A DNA stretch of 64,000 nt, from NCBI GenBank assembly GCA_030446625.1, contig JAUJMY010000003.1, forward strand, positions 141,644-205,643, written 5' to 3'. Positions 33,110 through 41,571 of the stretch are shown here, piece by piece. Source of the DNA: Gaiellaceae bacterium (GTDB lineage: Bacteria > Actinomycetota > Thermoleophilia > Gaiellales > Gaiellaceae). How positions within the stretch are numbered: the first letter of the stretch is position 1; the number at the start of each line of letters is the position of its first letter. The translations under genes and the position numbers were made by a program. The notes beneath the pieces are model-generated. The model saw only the letters and a list, made by a program, of their open reading frames with translations, made no database searches and had not been told where the DNA came from.

Positions 33110-34025
33110 AGCGCGCGAGGCGCCGCTCGTAAGCGTGATCATCGTCGCGTACCGCTCGCAGGAGCTCCTGCGAGCATGCCTCACCTCGCTGCGGTCGTTT
33201 GCGCCTCGGGCGCCGATGCTCGTCCACGTCGTCGACAACGACTCCGGCGACGGAACGCCCGAGATGGTCGAGCGCGAGTTTCCCGAGGTCGATGTCCTGC
33301 GCGCTGGCGGGAACCTCGGCTTCTCGGCCGCGAACAACCTCGCGATCCGGCGGACGGCGGGCAAGTACGTGCTCGTCCTGAACCCCGACACGCGCCTCCT
33401 GCCCGGCGCGCTCGAGCATCTCGTCCGCCTGATGGAGGAACGGCCGGAGATCGGGATGTGCGGCCCGCGGCTCGTGCGCGAGGACGGCAGCCTCGACCAC
33501 GCCGGCAAGCGCTCCTTTCCGAGCGTTCTCAGCGCTCTCGGGCACTTCACCGGCGTGGGCCGGCGGGCAGCGGGCGGCAAGCTTGCGGCCTACCGCGCGC
33601 CCGCGGTCGAGGGCGGTCGCGTCGATGCCGTCAACGGCGCGTTCATGCTGATCCGCCGCGCGGCGCTCGACGAGGTCGGCCTCTTCGACGAGGGGTACTG
33701 GATGTACATGGAGGACCTCGACCTCTGCTACCGGTTCGCGCGAGCGGGCTGGATCACGTGGTACGAGCCCGCAGTCGAGGTCGTCCACGTCAAGGCGGGG
33801 ACGACAGGCCCGAGCCGGAGCGCGCGGCTCGACTACGCCTTCCACTACGGCATGCACCGCTTCTACCGCAAGTGGTACGCGCCCCGGCGGTTCTTCGCGA
33901 CGAACGCCGTCGTCTACGCGGGCATCTGGGCCAAGTTCGCGCTCTCGGTGACGCGGTCGTCCGTGCGCCGCGCCCGCGCACGGACGCCGGCGCGGCTGCA
34001 TCCGGCCGCTGTAAGACGTTCGTAA
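33078..34025 (+). CDS. GT2-family glycosyltransferase (rhamnosyltransferase, WbbL-like)
   Basis: 315 residues. VSVIIVAYRSQELLRACL, VVDNDSGDGTPEMVE, NLGFSAANNLAIR, LVLNPDTRLLPGALE and DAVNGAFMLIRRAALDEVGLFDEGYWMYMEDLDLCYR are the WbbL-type signature, with the DXD-equivalent in NPDTR. It adds a deoxysugar, often rhamnose, from an NDP donor in the cytoplasm. The ATG at 33078 lies in the methyltransferase gene; ATG 33096 is a possible alternative. Confidence 0.9.
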   Translation: MANHDQMTNAEAREAPLVSVIIVAYRSQELLRACLTSLRSFAPRAPMLVHVVDNDSGDGTPEMVEREFPEVDVLRAGGNLGFSAANNLAIRRTAGKYVLVLNPDTRLLPGALEHLVRLMEERPEIGMCGPRLVREDGSLDHAGKRSFPSVLSALGHFTGVGRRAAGGKLAAYRAPAVEGGRVDAVNGAFMLIRRAALDEVGLFDEGYWMYMEDLDLCYRFARAGWITWYEPAVEVVHVKAGTTGPSRSARLDYAFHYGMHRFYRKWYAPRRFFATNAVVYAGIWAKFALSVTRSSVRRARARTPARLHPAAVRRS

Positions 34026-34058
34026 AATCGCGCCCGACTCCGGGCGGCCGTATCTATC

Positions 34059-35537
34059 GTGGTGATCGTGCGAGGGGTCGCCGCAGCAGTGCTCGTCGTC
34101 GTGCTCGCGTCGTTCGCGGCGACGGCGCGCGCCGCCGGTCCGCTCGACACCGCGATCTTCGATCCCGAGACGTTCGCGGGTCCCGAAGCGTCGACGGCGT
34201 TCGCGCGCACGCGCGCGGCCGGCGCGACGTCCGTCCGCCTCGCCCTCAACTGGATCGACGTCGCGCCGGGCGGGTCGCAGCGGCCGGCCGCGTTCGACGC
34301 GGCCGATCCGTCGGAGCCGCGGTACCGCTGGGCAGCCTTCGACCAGCAGGTGAGGCTCGCGGTTGCGAACCGGCTGACGCCGATCGTGAGCATCCAGTTC
34401 AGCCCTGTATGGGCGCAGGGACCGGGGGAAGGCCCGGACGGGGTCGTCGCGCCGAGGCCGGCGGAGTTCGGCCTCTTCGCGAAGGCGGCCGCGCGCCGGT
34501 ACGGCGGCGGCTTCGGCGGTCTGCCGCGCGTCCGTTACTGGCAGGCGTGGAACGAGCCGAACATCGGGCTCTACTTCCTCCCGCAGTTCGTGAACGGGGA
34601 ACCCGCCTCGCCGCGCATCTACCGCGAGATGGTGAACGAATTCGCGGCATCCGTGAAGTCCGTCCACAGCGACAACGTCGTCGTGGCGGGCAACACCGCA
34701 CCCTTTCGGGACCTCCACCCGTCTGTCCTGCGAGTCCATAATCGCTGGGGGCCGTTGACGTTCATGCGGGAGCTCCTGTGCCTCTCGCAGGCGCTTCAAC
34801 GAACGTGCAACGCGAAGGTTGCGTTCGATGTCTGGGCGCACCACCCGTACACCTCTGGCGGGCCGCAGCACACGGCCGTCCTTCCCGACGACGTGTCCCT
34901 CGGCGACCTGCCCGAGATGCGACGCGTCCTCTCGGCCGGCGTCAGGACGGGCGCGGTCGTCTCACGTGCGCCTGTCCGGTTCTGGGTCACGGAGTTCAGC
35001 TGGGACTCGAACCCGCCCGACACGTGCGGCGTCCCGACGGCGCTCCTCACGCGGTGGGTGGCGGAGGCGCTGTACCGGATGTGGACAAACGGCGTCAGCC
35101 TCGTGACGTGGTTCTTGCTCCGCGACGAGCCGCTGACGAAGAGCTTCTACCAGTCCGGCCTGTACTACCGGGGGGAGGCGACCGCCGCGGACCGGCCGAA
35201 GCCGGCGCTCCGCGCATTCCGCTTTCCGTTCGTCGGCCTCCGCGACCGCGGGCGCGTCCTCGTCTGGGGTCGGACGCCCGTCCGCCGGCCGGGCCGCGTG
35301 CTCGTCGAGCAGTCGTTCAGGGGCGGCTGGAAGAAGCTCGGCGTGCTCCGAGCCGACGCCAACGGGATCTTCCAGCAGCGGTTCCGGAGCGCGCCGGTCG
35401 GCTCCGTTCGCGCTCGACTCGTCACGACGGGCGAGCGCGCGGTGCCCTTCTCGCTCGCCTTCGTCCCAGATCGCTTCTTCAATCCGTTCGGCCATACGGT
35501 GATCTTCGAGCACCCCGAGCAGAAGGCGAACTGCTGA
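34059..35537 (+). CDS. Secreted glycoside-hydrolase-like protein (cellulase/GH5-GH39 type TIM barrel)
   Basis: 492 residues. GTG start and a signal peptide (AAAVLVVVLASFAATARA). The barrel has RAAGATSVRLALNWIDVAP, LTPIVSIQFSP, RYWQAWNEPNIGLYF (the NEP motif with the acid/base Glu), VWAHHPYTSGG, and FWVTEFSWDSNPPD (candidate nucleophile Glu). A C-terminal beta-rich region of about 120 residues follows. It could trim or process extracellular polysaccharide; the substrate is unknown. Its 3' end overlaps the convergent GT2-GT4 gene by 59 bp. Confidence 0.82.
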   Translation: MVIVRGVAAAVLVVVLASFAATARAAGPLDTAIFDPETFAGPEASTAFARTRAAGATSVRLALNWIDVAPGGSQRPAAFDAADPSEPRYRWAAFDQQVRLAVANRLTPIVSIQFSPVWAQGPGEGPDGVVAPRPAEFGLFAKAAARRYGGGFGGLPRVRYWQAWNEPNIGLYFLPQFVNGEPASPRIYREMVNEFAASVKSVHSDNVVVAGNTAPFRDLHPSVLRVHNRWGPLTFMRELLCLSQALQRTCNAKVAFDVWAHHPYTSGGPQHTAVLPDDVSLGDLPEMRRVLSAGVRTGAVVSRAPVRFWVTEFSWDSNPPDTCGVPTALLTRWVAEALYRMWTNGVSLVTWFLLRDEPLTKSFYQSGLYYRGEATAADRPKPALRAFRFPFVGLRDRGRVLVWGRTPVRRPGRVLVEQSFRGGWKKLGVLRADANGIFQQRFRSAPVGSVRARLVTTGERAVPFSLAFVPDRFFNPFGHTVIFEHPEQKANC

Positions 35538-37917
35538 GGATGCGAGCGGCCGCGCGGAGCGGTCGACGAACGGCGGCGGCGAGCACCTGGCGCGCGAGGT
35601 GCAGCGCGGGACTCGGCGCCGGCGGTGGTGGTGCGTGCGACGGCACCGCCTCGGGGCGCGGCGACTGGCGCAGCCGCCGTAGCCGTGGCCGCCGCACGAG
35701 GCGGTCGAGCGCGTCGATGGCATGCGTCCATGCGAGCCGCTCGCGCGCGAGCCGCTGAGCGTTCCGGCTCTTCGCCGCGACGAGTTCCGGTTGCTCGAGG
35801 ATGTCGCAGACGACGGACCGGAGCGCGCGCGCATCGAGCGGGTCGAGCGTCCAGCCCGCGTCGTAGTCGCGGATATAGCCGGAGAGCTCGGAGTAGTCGT
35901 CGTAGATCACGGGCAGCCCCGACCACAGGAAGACCGCGGCGCGCATCGGCACGGCGAGCTCGCGCGCGGCGCTGCGCGCCACGAGCTCGATCGCAACGTG
36001 CGCGCGCGACAAGAGCGAGCTGACGTCGTCCTCGCCGGCGCGAGCCGTGGTGACGCGCGCGCTGTGCGCGACGTCTTCGGGGAGCCGTACGTGCTGCGCG
36101 CCGGCGGGCCGCGCATCGTCCCCGTCGATGACGTGCAGGCGGCCCATCCCGCGCGCCTCCAGCTCGTGGACGAGGACTCGCAGCGACTGGCCCGAGTCCC
36201 GCCACGGAAGAAACGTGCCGTTTGCGACGAAGCTGATCTCGCCGCGCGGGTCGTGCGCGGGCAGCTCCGGGTCGAGGCAGGCAGGTACGACGCCGGTGAG
36301 GTCGCGGCGCTCGTCATCCGTCCAGCCGGCGTCGCGCAGCCAGCGCTGGAAGTGCTCGTGCTGCCGGTTGCCCACGCACGTGAAGGCGTCGGCTTCTCGC
36401 AGCGCCCGCAGCCTTTCCGCCGGGCTCTCGCCCGGCGTCGTCAGCCCGTGAAAGTCCCGGTCGAGGACGTTGGGACCCGGCTCGTCCAGGATCAACGGGA
36501 CGCGGATACGCGGGTGTTGCGCGAGGTGGTCGCTGAGCGCCGACCCGCACAAGACGACGACGTCGGGCGCGACGCTCGCGATCGTCTCGCCGATCCGGTG
36601 GTGCTGCCATGCGGTTCCGAGCGAGTCCGCAGGCACCCGGTCCTCGAGCCCGTTGAGGGAGCGCCGCGGCATCGAGAAGACGACGTCGTGGCCGCGCGCG
36701 CGCAGGCCCTGGCCGAGGCCCCACGCGCGCAGCCCAGCGTCCCCGGTTCGGGCGCCGGCGGACGGCAGGCGGTCGGCGCTGACGACGAGGACGCGTTTCG
36801 GAACGGCCGCGAACAGCTCGTGAACGCCAAGCGCCTCGCCGGCAGCGTAAGCCGTCTCCGGCCACGTCCACGGGACGGGCGGGTGGTATGGGCGCATGAG
36901 CGCGACGATCTCGGCGTCCGGGCGCCTCCGCCGCTCCTGAACGGCGCGCCTCTTCGCCATCGTCTTCGAGAGGTTCCGGGCGAACTCGTGCAGCGCGACG
37001 AGGCTGGCGGCGTTGCAGCGGTCGATGCGGACGGGCGTCGCGTCTCCGCGCGCGTCGCTCGTGAGAGCGAACGACCGTAAGTCGAGGCTGCCGCCGTCGG
37101 CGGCGCACTCCGCGACACCGGCGCCGAGTGCGAGCAGCGCGGCCGGAAGCGCGGCCACGAGCGCCTCGTCGCCGTAGTTCTTGACGATCGTGTCGAGTGC
37201 GTTGCGGCGCAGCAGTACCTCGTAGCGGTGCTCGGGTAGGCGGTCGAGCGTTCCGTGGTGGCGGTGGCGCACACGCGCGCGCGGCGCGTAGACGACGCGG
37301 TGGCCGAGCACCCAGAGACGCCACCCGAGGTCGACGTCCTCGAACAGGAGGAAGTAGTCCTCGTCGAATCCTCCTCCCGCGAGGAACGCGTCACGTTCGA
37401 TGATCATCGCGCCACCGCAGGCGAACAGGATCGGACGCGGCACGTCGAACTCGGACGCCGCCGCCGGCGCGCCCATGCCGAGCTGTGCCGCGTGGCCTGC
37501 GAAGTTCACCGTGCTGCCGCCGAAGTCGATCCGCTCGCCGCTCCAGTCGAGGATCTTCGCGCCGGCGCACACCACGTCGGGCTCCGCGGTGACGGCGGAG
37601 ACGAGCTCCGTGACGAACGGCGGCTCGACGGCCGTGTCGTTGTTGAGGAAGACGATGTAGTCCGCCGTCGCGGCCTCGGCGCCGCGATTGTTCCCTGCTG
37701 CGAACCCGACGTTGGCGCCGAGCCGGACCACGCGAACCTCTGGAAAGGCCTCCTCGACATGCTCCGGCGAGCCGTCCGTCGAGCCGTTGTCGACGAGCAT
37801 CACCTCGAGCGAGTCGCGCGGGTACGTCAGCTCGCGCAGCGACGCGAAGCACTCGTCGACGTGCTCCAGGCCGTCGTAGTTGAGGACGACCACGGAGACG
37901 CGCGGCGTGCTAGCCAC
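35479..37917 (-). CDS. Bifunctional GT2-GT4 glycosyltransferase fusion
   Basis: 812 residues. Residues 1 to ~350 are a GT2 domain (VSVVVLNYDGLEHVDECF, DNGSTDGSPEHVEE, FLNNDTAVEP, EDVDLGWRL). From about 400 a second, GT-B-like domain begins (RVLVVSADRLPSAGARTGDAGLRAWGLGQGL), with VIDGDDARPAGAQ and SGLPVIYDDYSELSGYIRDYDAGW near the end. The second domain is shared with the protein at 47806-49815. One chain could thus add two successive sugars. It starts at ATG 37917; the last ~60 residues are Pro/Arg-rich. Confidence 0.88.
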   Translation of the reverse strand: MASTPRVSVVVLNYDGLEHVDECFASLRELTYPRDSLEVMLVDNGSTDGSPEHVEEAFPEVRVVRLGANVGFAAGNNRGAEAATADYIVFLNNDTAVEPPFVTELVSAVTAEPDVVCAGAKILDWSGERIDFGGSTVNFAGHAAQLGMGAPAAASEFDVPRPILFACGGAMIIERDAFLAGGGFDEDYFLLFEDVDLGWRLWVLGHRVVYAPRARVRHRHHGTLDRLPEHRYEVLLRRNALDTIVKNYGDEALVAALPAALLALGAGVAECAADGGSLDLRSFALTSDARGDATPVRIDRCNAASLVALHEFARNLSKTMAKRRAVQERRRRPDAEIVALMRPYHPPVPWTWPETAYAAGEALGVHELFAAVPKRVLVVSADRLPSAGARTGDAGLRAWGLGQGLRARGHDVVFSMPRRSLNGLEDRVPADSLGTAWQHHRIGETIASVAPDVVVLCGSALSDHLAQHPRIRVPLILDEPGPNVLDRDFHGLTTPGESPAERLRALREADAFTCVGNRQHEHFQRWLRDAGWTDDERRDLTGVVPACLDPELPAHDPRGEISFVANGTFLPWRDSGQSLRVLVHELEARGMGRLHVIDGDDARPAGAQHVRLPEDVAHSARVTTARAGEDDVSSLLSRAHVAIELVARSAARELAVPMRAAVFLWSGLPVIYDDYSELSGYIRDYDAGWTLDPLDARALRSVVCDILEQPELVAAKSRNAQRLARERLAWTHAIDALDRLVRRPRLRRLRQSPRPEAVPSHAPPPPAPSPALHLARQVLAAAVRRPLRAAARILSSSPSARGARRSPYGRTD

Positions 37918-38096
37918 TGCCGTCTCGCGCGCTTGACGCGAAGCCCGGCTCCGGGTCCGGCGGGTCGCCTACGAGCGGGCGCAGAAGCACCGCGGCTGCC
38001 GAGGAGGTGGAGGTCGGTCGAAGTAGCGGATCGGGTTTGTCTGCTCGGTGAGTCGCTCGCGTCGAACTCGGGGGACGCGTGCCCGAGAGGCGCACG

Positions 38097-39160
38097 TGCT
38101 AATCGTTCCGACGCGGTCACGCCACGGCTCTTCGCAGGTCTCGGCGCCAGAGCGCGGCGCTAGCCTTGCCTGGCTGTGCGGTCGCCGGTGGTTGTAGTGC
38201 TCGAGCCAGTGTGGCAGTGCTGTGGCGCGTTCGCGGTGGGTGGGGTAGATGAGGCCGTAGGCCCATTCGCGCGCCATCGTCTGGTGGAAGCGCTCGACCT
38301 TGCCGTTGGTGCGCGGTCGGTAGGGCTGTGTGGTGAGGTGGCGGATGCCGCGCGCGTTGAGCAGCTCGCGCAGTGAGCGGTTGCGCACGTAGGCGAAGGC
38401 GTTGTCGGTCATCAACCGCTTCGCGCCGACGCCGTGGCGCTCAAGTGCGCGAGCGCGCGCTCGACGAAGGCGGTGACGGTTGCTGCGCGATCGTTGTCGT
38501 GGAGCTCGACGTAGGCCAGCCGTGAGTGGTCGTCGACGATCGCGTGCGCGTAATCGAAGCCGACGCGGGTCTCGGGTCGCATCCAGTGGCGTCCGGCCTG
38601 GGAGCGCTCGCCGGTGAGGGCCCAGCCGGGACGCGCGAACCGCGCGTAGCGGCTGACGTCCATGTGCAGCAGGTCGCCGGGACACGGCCACTCGTAGCTG
38701 TTCGCGGGCTCCTTCGCCGTCACCCGGCGGCGCGCGAGGCCTGCCCGGTTGAGCACCTTCCACACAGTCGAGTGCGCGAAGCCGGTCGCGCCGGCGACCA
38801 GCCGCGGCCCCCAGCCGGTCTTGCGGCGGCAGTCGCAGATCCGCTCCTGCAGCTCGGGCGCGAGCAGCCGCGGCGAGCGGCGCGGCCTGCTCGAGCGGTC
38901 GAGCAACGAGCTTGCCTGGTGGCCGCCCTCGAGCCAGCGATGCCACCAGCGATGAGCGGTCGCCGCCGAGACGCTGAAGGCGGCCGCGGCCGCCTTCAGC
39001 GTTAAGACCATCCTCGATCGCGCGGACCAGCGCGAGCCGGCCAGCCAGTCCGAGCTTGGCGTTAGCGTGCAGGTACATCCGCGCCCTCCTTTGAGCGTGA
39101 GTCCGGGAAGACCCACAGCCTCGAAGGAGGGCCGGACGTTTCTCTCAGCCGTTCACAACC
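38097..39160 (-). mobile_element. IS481-family insertion sequence, degenerate
   Basis: A frameshifted IS481 transposase (38106-39078) defines the element. Its ends are uncertain: around 39143-39158 the plus strand reads a GTTCACAACC segment and around 38097-38112 a GTGCTAATCGTTCCGAC segment, which pair as an imperfect inverted repeat by eye. No obvious target duplication is seen. Flanking DNA downstream (39161-41571) is full of gene remnants, so the element marks a rearranged spot in the glycan locus. Confidence 0.7.
38106..39078 (-). pseudogene. IS481-family transposase with two compensating frameshifts
   Basis: Read in sequence, three frame segments join into one transposase of about 320 residues: MYLHANAKLGLAGRLALVRA (from 39078), then an extra A near 39002 shifts the frame to LKAAAAAFSVSAATAHRWW, and a missing base near 38441 returns it to ERHGVGAKRLMTDNAFAY. 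The DDE triad residues are visible (HMDVS, MTDN, GKVERFHQ). The helix-turn-helix and integrase core are otherwise intact. It is either inactive or affected by sequencing errors. Confidence 0.85.
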
Positions 39161-39213
39161 TCTGTAGGCGGGACAGCTAGGGCCGGCGGGCGCGGCGAGC
39201 TACCGCTGCCGCT

Positions 39214-39558
39214 CTCGCTCTCGCCGGAGCTCCGCGCCGACGCCGCCGTCGCCGCGGCTCGCCGCTCGCTCGGCTGCGGAGCCTCCGCCGGGTGCTCGCC
39301 GCGGTCTCGGAGCGGCTGACGCTCTCGCGCTTCCTCGAGAACGTCCGGGTCGCGGTCGAGCTGCCGCGCTTCCGCCTCCCGGGGACCCCGTCGCGGCCGA
39401 GCGTCAGCTGTGCGTCGCAGGCGCCCGATGACGCGTGCGTCTACCGCGCCGCGGCCAGGGGCGCGCGGCGGGCGAAGATCCTGATCGGCTCCTCGGCGAA
39501 CTCGAGCCGCACGGTCGCCACCTCCTTCAGCCGCTCCCGCTCGATGATCGGTTGCAGA
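39214..39558. repeat. 345-bp exact direct repeat, copy 1
   Basis: Identical, as far as I can read, to 41227-41571, at an offset of 2013 bp. It contains the 3' part of the (+) pseudogene and the last ~118 bp of the (-) GT39 gene, without the rest of either. It starts about 60 bp beyond the IS481 end, so it is a displaced fragment. Confidence 0.92.
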
Positions 39559-39589
39559 GGCACCCGAAAAGAGCGAGCGGCGGGTCTAG

Positions 39590-39850
39590 ACCGCCGCGCG
39601 CCGCCGGCAAGCGCTTCCAGGTAGATCGCCTCGCTCGCCCAGATTGTGCGTGAACGCCGCGACGCTGCCGCTGTGTACCGTCGCTCCCGCCTCGCCCAGC
39701 TGCTGTGCGCCGCGCGCCTCGAGCGGCTCGCGACGTCCGAGGCGTACGGCGCGCCGCAGTCGCGGTCGCTCCAGAGCGCGAAGCGCTCGAATTCGCCTGA
39801 GGCCGCCCCGGGGCCGGTGTCGGCGTAGCGCTCCTGCTCGTGCTCGTCGC
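39590..39850 (-). pseudogene. GT4 glycosyltransferase remnant with internal deletion
   Basis: The minus strand encodes EAGATVHSGSVAAFTHNLG (near 39640-39710), closely matching REAGATVHTGSVAAFTHIW in the GT4 at 46569-47801; DNA identity is about 85% over 75 bp. Directly after it, in another frame, comes EAIYLEALAGGARR, like the C-terminal LEAIYVDALGRAGP of the same GT4. So the 5' and 3' ends of a GT4 are joined with the middle lost. The remaining ~170 bp to 40017 shows no gene. Confidence 0.6.
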
Positions 39851-40017
39851 GATCCTGTTAGCGCGATGATCGCCGTCGCGGCTCGCGCGCGTCGCCGCGG
39901 CGTTCTCCGGGCACCTAGCAAGGGAGTGAGCAGCGGCCGGGCGGCAGCCGCGCGGCACGCCGAAGCTTTCCTGCCGGCGCCGCAGCGACGCGGCACGCAC
40001 TACAGTACGCAGGTCGA

Positions 40018-40461
40018 ATGAAGCGGCCGCTCATCATGTTCGTCTTCGCCACGGCTCTCGCGGCTGGACTCGTTGCGGGGACGTCTTACGCAGACACGTC
40101 GGCGCCTCAAGCTGCCCCCGGCGTCCGTGCGCAGACGACGAACCCTTACGTGGAGGTCACGCTCTTGGTCACGTCGTTCGTGACGAGACCGCGTCCGCCG
40201 AGAGCGGGCACGACCTTCACCGCGCTCTTGCGCGTACGCCGCAGCGACACCGGAGAGGCGCCTGCGCGCGCGCGTGTCTCATGTGTCGCGACGGCGGCCG
40301 GCCGGCGCGTCCGCCTTTCGTCCTCGCGCTACCGAGCCGGGGTTGCGACGTGCATCTGGCGCCTTCCGTCGCGCGCGCGAGGCAAGGTCCTGCGGGGACG
40401 GGTTGCGGTCACGGCGGCGTCACTGGTGGTCGGGCGTAGCTTCGCGAAGCGGATCCGCTGA
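40018..40461 (+). CDS. Small secreted protein of unknown function
   Basis: 147 residues from ATG 40018. A signal peptide (MKRPLIMFVFATALAAGLVAG, then SYA as a likely cleavage site) precedes a Thr/Arg/Val-rich domain with two cysteines (RVSCVATAAGRR and VATCIWRLPS) about 35 residues apart, which may form a disulphide in an immunoglobulin-like sandwich. It is isolated between the IS scar and remnants. No family recognised. Confidence 0.65.
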   Translation: MKRPLIMFVFATALAAGLVAGTSYADTSAPQAAPGVRAQTTNPYVEVTLLVTSFVTRPRPPRAGTTFTALLRVRRSDTGEAPARARVSCVATAAGRRVRLSSSRYRAGVATCIWRLPSRARGKVLRGRVAVTAASLVVGRSFAKRIR

Positions 40462-40947
40462 CGCGAGACGCGCGTCCGATCTCACGACCTCCCGGATGCG
40501 CGGCGCGACGCGGAGGGCGGCCGTCGCGGCGAGGATGAGGACGCCGATTACGAGCAGTCTCGCGGGCGGTCCGGTCTGAAGAGCGTCTGAGACGGCGGAC
40601 AACACGCTCGGGCGCTCGAGCGTCGTCGTCGGCGAGGCGTTAGGATCGCCCGCCGCGGCGCGCGGAACGGGCGGCGCTACCGCGCGCGGAACGGGCGGCG
40701 CTACCACGCGCGTCCGGGGTTTCCGCCTAGTTGCTGCGGTCGCGGGAGCGCGTACGCCGGCGAAGTCGTGACTCGCTCCAGCGTGCGCGCATCCACTCCG
40801 CGTTCGCGGCCGATGGCGGCGCGTAGCGAGTTGGGGAGCGGAGCGCCCGCTCCCCCGCGCTCGTCCCGGTGCCGCGCCGGCTCGCGTACGGCGCGGCGGC
40901 GGCGGCGATCGTCGCTGGGCGATCGTGTGCGGCACCGGCCTCCGCAC
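40420..40947 (-). CDS. Doubtful membrane-anchored protein fragment
   Basis: The C-terminal ~80 residues look real: a Pro/Ala-rich spacer with VPRAVAPPVPRAAA repeats, then LLVIGVLILAATAALRVAP as a membrane helix and a short charged tail. The N-terminal half is Arg/Pro/Ala-rich and reads like antisense noise over the neighbouring pseudogene, and no good start is visible. It is probably the end of a longer, broken surface protein. It overlaps the small secreted protein's 3' end by 42 bp. Confidence 0.3.
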   Translation of the reverse strand: MRRPVPHTIAQRRSPPPPRRTRAGAAPGRARGSGRSAPQLATRRHRPRTRSGCAHAGASHDFAGVRAPATAATRRKPRTRVVAPPVPRAVAPPVPRAAAGDPNASPTTTLERPSVLSAVSDALQTGPPARLLVIGVLILAATAALRVAPRIREVVRSDARLASADPLREATPDHQ

Positions 40948-41444
40948 GGCCTACGCGGGCACGATGAACTTCTCGCCGCCCGCGTTGATCGCGGACGAGC
41001 GCGACTGGTACGCCGCGTTCGCGCGCCGGCGCCACCCGGTCACGCTCGAGGACTACGGCCGCGCCTTCACCGTCGTGGGCGGGCGCGCGCTGAAGGAGCG
41101 CGCGGAGCGTGGTGAGCGCGTCGTCACCTTCGGGCAGCCCGGCACGACGGAAGTGATCCGCGGGCGTCCCGGCCACGAGAAGTACCTCCCCGACCCGTGG
41201 GTGCTCGCGCGCTTCTCGCATCGCCGCTCGCTCTCGCCGGAGCTCCGCGCCGACGCCGCCGTCGCCGCGGCTCGCCGCTCGCTCGGCTGCGGAGCCTCCG
41301 CCGGGTGCTCGCCGCGGTCTCGGAGCGGCTGACGCTCTCGCGCTTCCTCGAGAACGTCCGGGTCGCGGTCGAGCTGCCGCGCTTCCGCCTCCCGGGGACC
41401 CCGTCGCGGCCGAGCGTCAGCTGTGCGTCGCAGGCGCCCGATGA
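40870..41444 (+). pseudogene. Frameshifted membrane protein gene, 3' part
   Basis: Protein-like sequence runs through three successive frame changes, each consistent with one missing base: a hydrophobic LAYGAAAAAIVA, then CGTGLRTAYAGTMNFSPP through RERVVTFGQPGTTEVIRGRPGHEKYLPDPW-type text, then LRRVLAAVSERLTLSRFLENVRVAVELPRFRLP, and finally GDPVAAERQLCVAGAR ending in a natural TGA at 41442-41444, ten bases before the convergent GT39 stop. The upstream end is lost. I do not recognise the family. Confidence 0.55.
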
Positions 41445-41571
41445 CGCGTGCGTCTACCGCGCCGCGGCCAGGGGCGCGCGGCGGGCGAAGATCCTGATCG
41501 GCTCCTCGGCGAACTCGAGCCGCACGGTCGCCACCTCCTTCAGCCGCTCCCGCTCGATGATCGGTTGCAGA
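41227..41571. repeat. 345-bp exact direct repeat, copy 2 (likely the original locus)
   Basis: Same sequence as 39214-39558. Here it is continuous with the pseudogene on one side and the GT39 gene on the other, so this is the parental copy. The boundaries are abrupt (CTCGCTCTCGCCGG on one side, GGTTGCAGA on the other). Confidence 0.92.

Noticed and set aside
37918..38096. Possible tRNA-like stretch near 38050-38100
   Set aside because: No cloverleaf can be drawn, and the T-arm consensus is absent.
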